DNA of 39,510 bases from a bacterium. Lineage in GTDB: Bacteria; ARS69. The translations under genes and the position numbers were made by a program. Where the stretch lies: contig JALGZR010000018.1 in assembly GCA_025774805.1 (NCBI GenBank), positions 1 through 39,510 of the forward strand, written 5' to 3'. This document shows, one piece after another, positions 7,786 to 15,164 of this stretch. The number at the start of each line of letters is the position of its first letter. The stretch's first letter is position 1. The notes under the pieces are model-generated. The model was not told the origin of the DNA. It saw nothing but the letters and a program-made list of their open reading frames with translations, and made no database searches.

Positions 7786-9747
7786 CTACCGCCCCGGGTC
7801 CGGGATCCCCGATCGGTTCTCGGCCTGGGCCCGAGCCACCATTTCCAGACCCCGGCGCGCGAGCTCCGAACCGGGATGGAGCCGCGACAGCGCCCGAAAG
7901 GCCCGCTCCGCCCCGTCCAGGTCCCCGGTCTCCACGCAGATGCGCGCGAGGATCTCGGTGGCCGCCGGATTCGTGCTCCATGCCTCCAGACTGTGGACGA
8001 TGGCGGCTCGGGCCTGTGCATAGTCCCCCCGCCGACGGGCGATCTCGGCGATCCCCTTCCAGAGTTCGGGATCGTCCGGGCTCACCTCCCGGAGCTTTGC
8101 GTACAGTCTCTGCGCCGGCTCGATCTCGTCCTGCAGCACGTGGTGGAAGGCCAGTCGAGCGAGCGGAATGACTTGCAGGGAGTCGAGCGCGATCGTTCGC
8201 CGGAGGAGGCCCGGGCCGCGGGGATCCCCGATCTGGTGGAGCATCGACGCCCACCATCCGTGACCCATGGTGAAGAACGCCGGCCCCGTTCGAACTGCCA
8301 TCTCGAAGGACTCCGCGGCCCGGGGTAACTCCCGGTTCCCCGCCTGAGCCAGCATCCCCGCCGCGAAGTGCTCGATGAACTCCCGCTCGTGAACCGGGAT
8401 CATCGTCTCCGGAACAGGGGAGGCGTCCGGACGGAGACGGTACACCGACTCGACCCATGTTTGCCTCGGATCGAGGCGGAAGGTGTGGAGGTAGTAGCTC
8501 CGGTGGAAGTCCTCGTAGAGAAAGAGCGCTTTCTCCGAGCTCGAGCTCGGCCGGAGCCCGGTGGAGAAGACGATCGCCCCTGGGCGCCGACGGAGGACGG
8601 AGGCCGCGTTGTAGCGCTTCTCCTTCCAGGTGTCCACGAGACCATCGAGGATCTCCGGCCGACGCGCGATCTCGGGATCGGTGAGGCCGAGCATGTCGAT
8701 CACGGGTCGATCGGAGTAGTAGGCGATCGCCCCGATCGCCGTGGCTGCGATCGGCTCGTCGGGCGCGAGCTCCCTCTTCAGCCAGAGGGCGATGCCCCGC
8801 AACTTCTCCACCGAGCCGATGTGCGCCCTTCGCCGCTCATCGATCTCCTCCCGGTTCAAGAAGAAGACGACGGTGCTCATCAGAGCAAGGACGGCCCCCG
8901 CCGCCATCGCCGGCGACCCGCTCCGACCGGGCTTCTGCCGCCAGATCAGCCGGATCGCTTCCAGGGTGCCCGCTCCGACGAGCGCCGCCCCCATTGGAAC
9001 GATGGGCAACCAGAAGCGGTGAGCCGGCAGGACATCGCCCCCGATCCCCAGGACGTAGAAGCCGTAGACGAGGATCAACAGGAGAGTCGTGCCCGCCCAC
9101 CTCCGGTGTTTCCCGAGAAACAGAGGCACGAGCCCGAGGGCGGGGACGAGGCCCGCCGCCCCGTAGGCTCGCAGGAACGCACCGGCGTACTCGAGGCCTC
9201 GGGTGAAGTACGCCGGGGAAACGCCCGCCTTGGCGTAGTACGTGTTCGGCAGGAGATTTCCGTAGTATGCGGTTTTCCAGAGCAGGAAGAGGAGAACCGG
9301 GGTCGAGAAGATCGCGAGGTCGACCAGAAGCCCCCGCGCTCCCCTCGGGTCGCGGAGGGGTCCGGGAAAGATGAGCGTGTCGACGAGGCGTGCCGCGAAC
9401 CACACTCCGAAAAACAACGGAGCATCCGGCCTCGTGAGCGTGGCCGCGGCGAAGAGCGCCGGGGCGAGTCTCCTTCCGGCCGCGCTGATCCCCGGCGCCG
9501 TGCCGCGCTCCCAGGCGAGCGTGACCAGGAAGACGAAGAGCCCGGTCTCGAGACCGCCTCCGCTCCAGAGGGCGAGAGCGGAGTTCCCCGCCACCAGCGC
9601 CGCCACCCCGACTGCGAGGGGGCCCCAGCCCCCTGTGAGGGCCCGAACGGCGCGGGCCGCCAAGAACACGGATCCCGCCGCGAATGCGATCCCCAGCCAT
9701 CGGGTTGCTTCCAGCGCCGGCAGGCCGAGCTTCAAGAGCAACGCCAT
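7786..9747 (-). CDS. Membrane glycosyltransferase-like protein with TPR tail, main (C-terminal) part
   Basis: This 653-residue frame is the larger part of a GT-C-type multi-membrane protein. About ten hydrophobic segments lie in the first 310 residues, including the conserved LPNTYYAK segment typical of a family of predicted polyprenyl-phosphate-dependent glycosyltransferases. A periplasmic domain follows, and the last 200 residues hold tetratricopeptide-like helices (HPGSELARRGLE and similar). The ATG at 9747 is not the natural start: in the same frame, directly upstream, another ORF (9757-10008) encodes the missing first membrane helix and the Asp-Asp catalytic loop. A single in-frame TGA at 9757-9759 separates them. 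Translated alone, this part would lack the catalytic aspartates. It may be a pseudogene, a point-mutation allele or a sequence error. Confidence 0.7.
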   Translation of the reverse strand: MALLLKLGLPALEATRWLGIAFAAGSVFLAARAVRALTGGWGPLAVGVAALVAGNSALALWSGGGLETGLFVFLVTLAWERGTAPGISAAGRRLAPALFAAATLTRPDAPLFFGVWFAARLVDTLIFPGPLRDPRGARGLLVDLAIFSTPVLLFLLWKTAYYGNLLPNTYYAKAGVSPAYFTRGLEYAGAFLRAYGAAGLVPALGLVPLFLGKHRRWAGTTLLLILVYGFYVLGIGGDVLPAHRFWLPIVPMGAALVGAGTLEAIRLIWRQKPGRSGSPAMAAGAVLALMSTVVFFLNREEIDERRRAHIGSVEKLRGIALWLKRELAPDEPIAATAIGAIAYYSDRPVIDMLGLTDPEIARRPEILDGLVDTWKEKRYNAASVLRRRPGAIVFSTGLRPSSSSEKALFLYEDFHRSYYLHTFRLDPRQTWVESVYRLRPDASPVPETMIPVHEREFIEHFAAGMLAQAGNRELPRAAESFEMAVRTGPAFFTMGHGWWASMLHQIGDPRGPGLLRRTIALDSLQVIPLARLAFHHVLQDEIEPAQRLYAKLREVSPDDPELWKGIAEIARRRGDYAQARAAIVHSLEAWSTNPAATEILARICVETGDLDGAERAFRALSRLHPGSELARRGLEMVARAQAENRSGIPDPGR

Positions 9748-9756
9748 CAGGAGGGT

Positions 9757-10008
9757 TCAAGAGAAGTTGGAGTAGCCCTCGACCCTCTTCCCGAGGTTGA
9801 AGACGAGGCCGTGCCCTTCGACCAGGTTGCGGGCGTACTGGAGCGAGATGAAGGCGTCGTCCACCGTGAAGCGGAACCGCCACGCGTGCACCACGAAGAG
9901 GAGGACGATCCCCAGGAGGAGCAGGAATCCCGGGTCGACCGGCCTCGCATCCTCTCCCGGTTCGGGGCCCCGGGGCGCCTCTCTCCTCTTTCCCCTGCGC
10001 GCACTCAT
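9757..10008 (-). CDS. N-terminal fragment of the same glycosyltransferase, ending at an in-frame TGA
   Basis: An 83-residue fragment. A basic N-terminus (MSARRGKRREAP) is followed by one membrane helix at about residues 27-41, then TVDDAFISLQYARNLVEGHG, the Asp-Asp loop of GT-C transferases. It ends ...EGYSNFS before TGA. In this family the text normally runs YSNFLWT, so the TGA stands where a tryptophan codon (TGG) is expected, and the frame resumes TLLMALLLKLG without a shift. The two fragments therefore form one gene of about 740 codons. No Shine-Dalgarno sequence is visible before the ATG. It diverges from the crotonase gene at 10133. Confidence 0.65.
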   Translation of the reverse strand: MSARRGKRREAPRGPEPGEDARPVDPGFLLLLGIVLLFVVHAWRFRFTVDDAFISLQYARNLVEGHGLVFNLGKRVEGYSNFS

Positions 10009-10108
10009 GCGGTGCAGTGTTTCACACCCGACGCGACGCCGACAACCGGCCCCGGTCGAGATCGCCCTGTGCTCGGTCTTTCTCCTCGCCCCGCTCCCGG
10101 GGCCGGGC

Positions 10109-10114
10109 TACATT
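10109..10114 (+). promoter_or_regulatory. -10-like TACATT before the crotonase gene
   Basis: TACATT lies 18 bases before the ATG at 10133, followed by a G-rich GGGGGGTGA ribosome binding region. No clear -35. It is the only AT-rich hexamer in a GC-rich divergent spacer. Confidence 0.25.
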
Positions 10115-10132
10115 CTCCGCCGGGGGGTGAGC

Positions 10133-10939
10133 ATGGCGACGATGCCGACCGATCGGGGTTTTCTCACCGTGGAGATCGAGGAGGGAGTCGCCCTCGTCAC
10201 GCTCAAGCGGCCGGAGGCGATGAACGCGATCAGCCCCGATCTGGCCCGGGGGCTGGCCGAGACCCTCTCCGAGATTCCCACCGACGGGAGCGTGCGGGCC
10301 GTTCTCCTCACCGGCAGCGGTCGGGCCTTCTGTTCGGGCGGAGACATCCGGGAGATGTCGATCGCCCTCGATCACGATCCCCGTGCCTTCTTCCTCGACC
10401 TCTCCGAGAACCTCCACCGCATCACGCTTTCGCTTCTCGGGGCCGACGTCCCCACGGTGGCTGCGGTGAACGGGGTGGCCGCCGGCTTCGGCTTCGGTCT
10501 CGCGCTGTCGTGCGACATCGTCATCGCCTCCGAGCGCGCCGCGTTCTCCATGGCTCACGGTCAGGTGGGTCAGATCCCGGACGGAGGGGGGTGGTATCTC
10601 CTTCCCCGCGTCGTCGGGAGGAAGAGGGCGCTCGATCTCTACCTCACCCGGCGCGTCCTGGATGCGAAGACGGCGGTGGAGTGGGGGGTCGTGACCGAGA
10701 TCCTCCCGATCGCGAACTTCCGCGAGGTGGCGGTCGGGTTCGCCCGCGAGATCGCCCGCGGCCCGACCCTCGCCTACCGTCACGCGAAACGACGCCTTCG
10801 CGAGAGCTGGACCCAGCCGTTCGAGGAGTACCTGGACGAGCAGCGACGGGTGATCGGAGAGCTCGGTGCTTCACACGACTTCGCCGAAGGCGTTCGGGCC
10901 TTCCTGAATCGCAGCGCGCCCGAGTTCCGGGGGAAGTGA
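10133..10939 (+). CDS. Enoyl-CoA hydratase/isomerase family protein (crotonase fold)
   Basis: A 268-residue crotonase. The CoA-binding and oxyanion-hole pattern is present: AFCSGGDIREM at residues 65-75, and the second oxyanion loop NGVAAGFGFGLALSCD at 113-128. The second acid position reads QIPDGGGWYLLPR, with Asp150. The first catalytic glutamate of classical hydratases has no obvious counterpart in MAHGQVGQ. An aspartate in PDGGG is known from the PaaG-type isomerase branch, so isomerase activity on unsaturated acyl-CoA is at least as likely as hydration. The ATG at 10133 was chosen for its GGGGGTGA upstream; a second ATG at 10142 is possible. The upstream open frame overlaps the glycosyltransferase and is not coding. 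It is convergent with the aminotransferase. Confidence 0.85.
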   Translation: MATMPTDRGFLTVEIEEGVALVTLKRPEAMNAISPDLARGLAETLSEIPTDGSVRAVLLTGSGRAFCSGGDIREMSIALDHDPRAFFLDLSENLHRITLSLLGADVPTVAAVNGVAAGFGFGLALSCDIVIASERAAFSMAHGQVGQIPDGGGWYLLPRVVGRKRALDLYLTRRVLDAKTAVEWGVVTEILPIANFREVAVGFAREIARGPTLAYRHAKRRLRESWTQPFEEYLDEQRRVIGELGASHDFAEGVRAFLNRSAPEFRGK

Positions 10940-10964
10940 GGCTTCGCGGCCGAGCGGCGCCACC

Positions 10965-12056
10965 TCAGCCCTCCACTTCGTCCAGCGCCTCGCCGAGCCT
11001 TCGCAGAGCCTCCCGCACGACGTTCTCACTTCGACCGAAGCAGATTCGCACCCACCCCGGCCGATCGAAGTGCTCTCCCTCGGCGACGTTCACCCCGCGC
11101 TCCTCCCGCAGTCGCGCCGCGAACGTCGCCGTGTCGGCCACGCGGCGCAGGCGGAGAAACGCCGTCACGCCGCCGTCGGGAGGCGTCCACTCGACGTCCT
11201 TGCGGCCGGCGACCCACTCCTCCGCGATGGCGTGACCGCGGGCCGCGATGTCGCGGGACCGCCTTCGAAAACGCTCCAGATCCCGGATCACCTTGACGGC
11301 GGTCGCCTGGGAGAGATGCGACCCGTCCACCGCGAGGTAGAGGGAGAGCTCTTTCATCGGTCGGAGGATGTCGGGGGCGCCGATCACCCACCCCACCCGG
11401 AGCCCGCCGAAGCCGTAGACCTTCGTGAGGCTTCCCGTCGTGACGAAGCGATCCGAGATCGCATGCGCCGGACGCGGATCGTCCGCGAAGTCGAGGTAGA
11501 CCTCGTCGGAGTGAACGAGGAAGTCCCACTCCTCGGCGATGGCGGCCAGGCGCTCCAGAAACCGGGGCGGGACGTCGACCCCCGTCGGATTGTGCAGTCG
11601 GGTCAGCACGACCGCCGCCACCGGATCGGGCGACTCGTCGCAGCGGCGAAGGATCTCCTCCGGGTCGGGAGCCCATCCGTTCTCCGGACGCCGGGCGAAG
11701 CGGGCCACGCTCGCCCCGAGAAAGGCGGGAATCTGCGCGAGCACCGGGTATGTCGGGTCCTCGACGAGGATCCGGCGTCCCGCGGCCGCCACGGTGGCGA
11801 GCACCGTAAAGTTCGCGAGGCTCGTGCCGTCCGATACGAGCACCCGCTCGGCCTCCACCCCGTGGGCGTCCGCGATCACCTCCCGCAGGGGGGCGGCGCC
11901 GTAGTAGTTCGGGCCGGTGTAGGGGGACGGGACGGGGGGAACCTCTTCCAGGGACGGCGAGGGGACCGCGCTCGCCCCCAGGCACCAGGGCACACGGTAC
12001 GTCCACCGCTTCGCCCAGTGCATGAACTCGAACGGCTCGGGGTCTCGAAGGTACAT
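10965..12056 (-). CDS. Class I/II PLP-dependent aminotransferase
   Basis: A 363-residue fold-type I aminotransferase. Visible landmarks are HNPTG at about residues 155-159 (Asn binds the PLP ring), SDEVY at 183-187 (Asp/Tyr contacts), GSLTKVYGFGGLRVGW with Lys212 as the Schiff-base lysine, and the C-terminal VRICFG region with the substrate-carboxylate arginine. The substrate cannot be told from sequence. The ATG at 12056 (MYLRDPE) has GAGG five bases before it; a GTG at 12095 is an in-frame alternative. The frame stays open to 12257, but that part translates an arm of the palindromic repeat and is unlikely to be protein. Confidence 0.85.
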   Translation of the reverse strand: MYLRDPEPFEFMHWAKRWTYRVPWCLGASAVPSPSLEEVPPVPSPYTGPNYYGAAPLREVIADAHGVEAERVLVSDGTSLANFTVLATVAAAGRRILVEDPTYPVLAQIPAFLGASVARFARRPENGWAPDPEEILRRCDESPDPVAAVVLTRLHNPTGVDVPPRFLERLAAIAEEWDFLVHSDEVYLDFADDPRPAHAISDRFVTTGSLTKVYGFGGLRVGWVIGAPDILRPMKELSLYLAVDGSHLSQATAVKVIRDLERFRRRSRDIAARGHAIAEEWVAGRKDVEWTPPDGGVTAFLRLRRVADTATFAARLREERGVNVAEGEHFDRPGWVRICFGRSENVVREALRRLGEALDEVEG

Positions 12057-12140
12057 GTTCGCCTCGTCGGGTGGGAGAGCGGCCGGCCCCGGCACCCCGG
12101 CCGGCCTCGATGCTTCCGCCGCGCCCCGGCCGAGACCCTG

Positions 12141-12317
12141 GCTTGCGTTTCTCACCAGGCTCTGCTGCGGCCGCGGCTCGCCGCGCCTGGCTTCGTCGCT
12201 GGCGCGCTTCCCCCCTGCGACGGGGCTACGGCCCCGCCTCGGGTGAAAGCACCCCACCTCCTCGCCAGGCCCGACGATCCATTGCCTCGCGACGAGCCTG
12301 GCGAGAAACGCAGGCTA
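12141..12317. repeat. Palindromic repeat, copy B, with a long insert between the arms
   Basis: Left arm GCTTGCGTTTCTCACCAG begins at 12141. The complement of the right arm, ending at 12317, reads TAGCCTGCGTTTCTCGCCAG. About 120 GC-rich bases lie between the arms, far more than in the other copies. It occupies most of the divergent spacer between the aminotransferase (minus) and the selenoprotein (plus). Confidence 0.7.
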
Positions 12318-12353
12318 CGCGGAGTTGCTGACCGGGTCCATTTCGATCATCTT

Positions 12354-12371
12354 GGGGGAGCGCTATCCCCC
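12354..12371 (+). other. Hairpin upstream of the selenoprotein gene
   Basis: GGGGGA-GCGCTA-TCCCCC forms a perfect six-pair stem about 70 bases before the selenoprotein ATG. It could be a 5' leader structure or an attenuator. There is no T tract, so a simple terminator is less likely. Confidence 0.3.
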
Positions 12372-12441
12372 GCAGGCATCCGTCGTTCGCCCGCGGGCCG
12401 GACGACGGCCCCGGCCCCGGGGAGACCACGTGGAGGAATCG

Positions 12442-12675
12442 ATGCACGTTTCCATCAAGTTCTGCCAGGCCTGAAACTACGACCCCATCGCCGCCAGTCT
12501 GGCGGAAGCCATCCAGAAGGAGTTCGGCGTCCAGTCGGAGCTCATCGCGAGCAGCGGTGGCGTCTTCGACGTGAAGGTGGACGGCCGGCTGATCTACTCC
12601 AAGGACGAGACGGGCCGCCACATCCGTGACAACGAAGAGGTCCTCGACCTCATCCGAAAGCTGCCCACGTCCTGA
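12442..12675 (+). CDS. SelW/Rdx-family selenoprotein with an in-frame TGA (Sec11)
   Basis: Reading through the TGA at 12472-12474 gives a 77-residue protein that matches the Rdx thioredoxin-like family (SelW, SelT, SelH). A first beta strand leads into the redox motif Cys8-Gln-Ala-Sec11 (CXXU), followed by NY, a helix (IAASLAEAIQKEF) and the family's second hallmark, GGVFDV..DGRLIYSK. GGAGG sits six bases before the ATG. A perfect six-pair hairpin with loop GUC starts 16 bases after the TGA, as needed for a bacterial SECIS. Such proteins are thought to act in thiol redox control in the cytoplasm. No selA, selB, selC or selD is in the window. Conventional gene callers stop at the TGA and miss it. 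It is convergent with the Omp85-like gene, 13 bases away. Confidence 0.88.
12491..12505 (+). promoter_or_regulatory. Bacterial SECIS hairpin
   Basis: CCGCCA-GTC-TGGCGG is a perfect stem of six pairs with a three-base loop starting with G. The loop begins 22 bases after the TGA. Known bacterial SECIS elements have a short apical loop with a G among its first two bases, placed about 16-37 bases after the UGA, and are bound by SelB. All three conditions are met. Confidence 0.78.
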
Positions 12676-12688
12676 GCCGACGGTCGAG

Positions 12689-14053
12689 TCACCGCTTCTG
12701 GGTGAGCAGCAGCCGGTACGTCCAGTCGTCACCATCCCGATCGAGCCGCCGGGCGATGTCCAGCCGCAGCTCCCCGACCCCGCCGGGGATGCCGAGCAGG
12801 TTGCGCTGCAGACCGATCCCCGCGCTGGAGCGGACGTCCGGATCGTCGAGCTCCCGGGTACCGCCGTCGGGGGCCTGCGTCTCGAAGATCGCGGCCGCGT
12901 CGGCGAAGGGCACCGCCTGGAAGCGCAGGACACGCAAGTAGGGAACGTGGCCGAGCAGGTCGGTTCCGATCGTGTAGTCCAGCCGGGCGTGGGCGAAGCG
13001 CCGAGCGGGAAACTCGTTCACCTCGTAGCCGCGAAGCGTTTGAAAGCCGCCGAGGTGGTGGAGCGCCTGGAAGGGCGCGTCGCCCGTCACCTGGCCCGCG
13101 CGCAGGTCGAGGGTGGCGAGATCGCCGAACCAGAGTCCGCGCCGCCCGACGACCCGGGCGGCGAGGGACTCGTAGCGGAAGTCCCCGCCGAGCTCGCCAC
13201 CGGCCACGGATCCCAGGAGGCTCGCCGCGAAGCGGGAAGTCCTCGGCTCGCCGTAGCCGAGATCGATCTCGACGAGACGGGCCTTCCCCGGATCGATCGC
13301 GGGATTCGCCCGGAAGTGGGACTCCCGCTCGAAGAGCGAGAAGTCGGTGGCGGGGGTAACGGACTCCTGCCTCTCGCGTCGGTACGAGAGCCCGATTCGA
13401 AACGGTTCGGGTCGAGATTGCAGCGACGCGCTCCACCCCTCGCCCCGGAAGTAGTCTCCGTAGTCCCGGCCGAAGAAGAGGGCGGCGATCGTGTTGCCGA
13501 GAAAGCTTCCGGATCCGTACGAGTAGACGTCCCGGGCGTGGGCGAGCTCGAACGTGGGCCGACCGCCCCCATTCCCGAGCCGAGCGCGGATCCCGGCGCG
13601 CCACGTCGCCTCGTCCGCGGCCCAGCCCCAGCCGAAACTGCCGAAGAGCGTGAGCGCCGGCCGGCTGGGCGCGTCCAGCTGGAAGCCGGGCATGACGTTG
13701 AGCCCCTCCACCCGGTTGTACCGTACGGCGGAGACGTCGAAGTCGAGATCCCACTTCTGCGGGACAGGATCGTACGGAGATTCCCCGGACCCCTCCCAGA
13801 CGCGCATGAGGCTGTCGACCTCGGCGTCCGAGATCGTGAGCGCCTCGAGCCCGAACGACTCGTCGGTGCGCAGCTCGAGCTCGCCGAGGTACTCGACGAG
13901 CGGATCGGAGGCGATCGAGTCCGCTCCGGCGTTCGCGGGGGGAGGGGGCTCGGCCTCTCCGCCGACCGGCTCGCTGCGCGCCGCCGTGACACCGAGTCCG
14001 AGAGCCCCCCACAGCGCGAGAAGAGGGAGAGTCCGCGCGATTCTCCGACTCAC
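12689..14053 (-). CDS. Omp85/BamA-like outer-membrane beta-barrel protein
   Basis: A 454-residue protein. Residues 1-25 form a signal peptide (RIARTLPLLALWGALGLG..A), followed by a Pro/Glu-rich linker. From about residue 90 on the sequence is a long run of alternating amphipathic strands ending in a charged C-terminal strand. The C-terminal third contains HHLGGFQTLRGYE, matching the (V/L)RG(Y/F) motif of loop 6 in Omp85-superfamily barrels, followed by FADAAAIFE and a G.GL strand. No POTRA domains are visible. The GTG at 14053 overlaps the stop of the LolA-like gene (GTGA), so translation is coupled. A role in outer-membrane assembly or lipid handling is inferred from the family and the partner. 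Confidence 0.75.
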   Translation of the reverse strand: MSRRIARTLPLLALWGALGLGVTAARSEPVGGEAEPPPPANAGADSIASDPLVEYLGELELRTDESFGLEALTISDAEVDSLMRVWEGSGESPYDPVPQKWDLDFDVSAVRYNRVEGLNVMPGFQLDAPSRPALTLFGSFGWGWAADEATWRAGIRARLGNGGGRPTFELAHARDVYSYGSGSFLGNTIAALFFGRDYGDYFRGEGWSASLQSRPEPFRIGLSYRRERQESVTPATDFSLFERESHFRANPAIDPGKARLVEIDLGYGEPRTSRFAASLLGSVAGGELGGDFRYESLAARVVGRRGLWFGDLATLDLRAGQVTGDAPFQALHHLGGFQTLRGYEVNEFPARRFAHARLDYTIGTDLLGHVPYLRVLRFQAVPFADAAAIFETQAPDGGTRELDDPDVRSSAGIGLQRNLLGIPGGVGELRLDIARRLDRDGDDWTYRLLLTQKR

Positions 14054-15021
14054 GGTCCCGACTCCCGTTCCGGCGTCGGATTCGCCCGCCCGCCGTCGTC
14101 CGCCGGGCCGCCGGCCGGCTCGTTGACACGAAAGTCCCGGAAGTTCACGACGAACTCCACCACGTCGGGAATGTCCCGGTCGAACATCTTCAAGAGCCCG
14201 GTCCGCACGTCGACCCGAATGAGGAACCGCTTCCACACCCAGACGTCTCCGATCCGGACCCGCTCCCGTATGAACGGACCGATCGACTTCACGAACATCG
14301 GGAGTGGCACTCGGTCTTCGAAGTCGAACTCCTCCCGCAGGATCTGGAAGGTCGACGCGTCGACCCAGATCTTCCCCTCGGGTGCGATCGCGAAGTCGGA
14401 CTTCGGCTCGAGCTGCACCTCGTACAGCACGCGTTGGCCGACGATCTCCCGGGACAGGATCCGGAAGTCGTACTGATCGCGATCCTCGAGATAGAAGGGG
14501 AGCGAGGAGAGCCCCCCGTACGTGATCTTCACCGAGGGATCCTCGTCCTCCGGCCACTCCTTCCTCTCTCCGTCGACCACTCGATACTTTTCGAGCTTCA
14601 GGGGGACGGTCTTCTCGAAATCCGGCTTGCGGAAGATCTGCCGATCCGCCTGCTCCGCCACCCACTTCTCGCGGGCCCGATCTCCGTAGCCCCCCACATG
14701 ATAGACCTGCTTGACGATGACCGTCTGTTCCAGCGACTCGATGCGCTCCCGGATCGCCTCTTCCCGCTCGATGCAACGCTTCACGATGTCCCCGATCTTC
14801 AATCGGTCGGCGCGGACCTCCAGCGGGGACATCTCGAAGAACGCGGGGATCTCCAGCGTGTCCTCCAGCGCGAAGATGTATCGGGGGATCCGGATCTCGG
14901 GGAGAGTGTCGGGAGGAGATGCCTCGTCGCGGGGGGGATCCTGGCCACGTGCCGTCTTCATCGGGGCGATCAGAGCGAACGCAGATGCGACCACGACCGC
15001 CCCGGCGGGGCCCTTCCCCAC
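14050..15021 (-). CDS. LolA-like exported protein
   Basis: A 323-residue protein. The GTG at 15021 was chosen because it begins a good signal peptide (GPAGAVVVASAFALIAP, cleavage near ARG-Q); the frame is open upstream to 15186, but that part is Arg-rich and unlike protein. The mature part shows a LolA/LppX-like half-barrel pattern of amphipathic strands: YDFRILSREIVGQRVLYEVQ, then GKIWVDASTFQILREEFDFE, and FLIRVDVRTGLLKM. In this superfamily the fold carries lipids or lipoproteins across the periplasm. The stop overlaps the start of the Omp85-like barrel, so a periplasm-to-outer-membrane pair is likely. The ribosome binding site is weak. Confidence 0.65.
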   Translation of the reverse strand: MGKGPAGAVVVASAFALIAPMKTARGQDPPRDEASPPDTLPEIRIPRYIFALEDTLEIPAFFEMSPLEVRADRLKIGDIVKRCIEREEAIRERIESLEQTVIVKQVYHVGGYGDRAREKWVAEQADRQIFRKPDFEKTVPLKLEKYRVVDGERKEWPEDEDPSVKITYGGLSSLPFYLEDRDQYDFRILSREIVGQRVLYEVQLEPKSDFAIAPEGKIWVDASTFQILREEFDFEDRVPLPMFVKSIGPFIRERVRIGDVWVWKRFLIRVDVRTGLLKMFDRDIPDVVEFVVNFRDFRVNEPAGGPADDGGRANPTPERESGP

Positions 15022-15081
15022 GAGTCGGGCCCTCGGCCTCGCTCTCCCATTCCGTAGGTTTCCCGGCCGGGGGCGGTCGAG

Positions 15082-15087
15082 TATGAT
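15082..15087 (+). promoter_or_regulatory. -10-like TATGAT upstream of the phosphoesterase
   Basis: TATGAT lies about 78 bases before the GTG start at 15165. A -35 is not convincing (TTTCCC at the right distance). It would give a leader of about 70 bases. Confidence 0.3.
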
Positions 15088-15164
15088 GATCGGTTCTCCT
15101 CGTATGGCGTGGGCGTGCTGCCGATGGGTCTTCACTGACCCGGGTCTCTCGCGACCCGGACGGG

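Noticed and set aside
9757-9759. TGA in the glycosyltransferase as selenocysteine
   Set aside because: The family has Trp, not Cys, at this place, and I see no SECIS-like hairpin 16-37 bases downstream.
8368-11235. 955-codon plus-strand ORF across the glycosyltransferase, crotonase and aminotransferase
   Set aside because: Low-complexity Arg/Pro/Asp-rich text antisense or out of frame to recognisable enzymes.
12057-12257. N-terminal extension of the aminotransferase
   Set aside because: The extra codons translate an arm of the palindromic repeat (SLVRNASQ text), which indicates non-coding repeat DNA.
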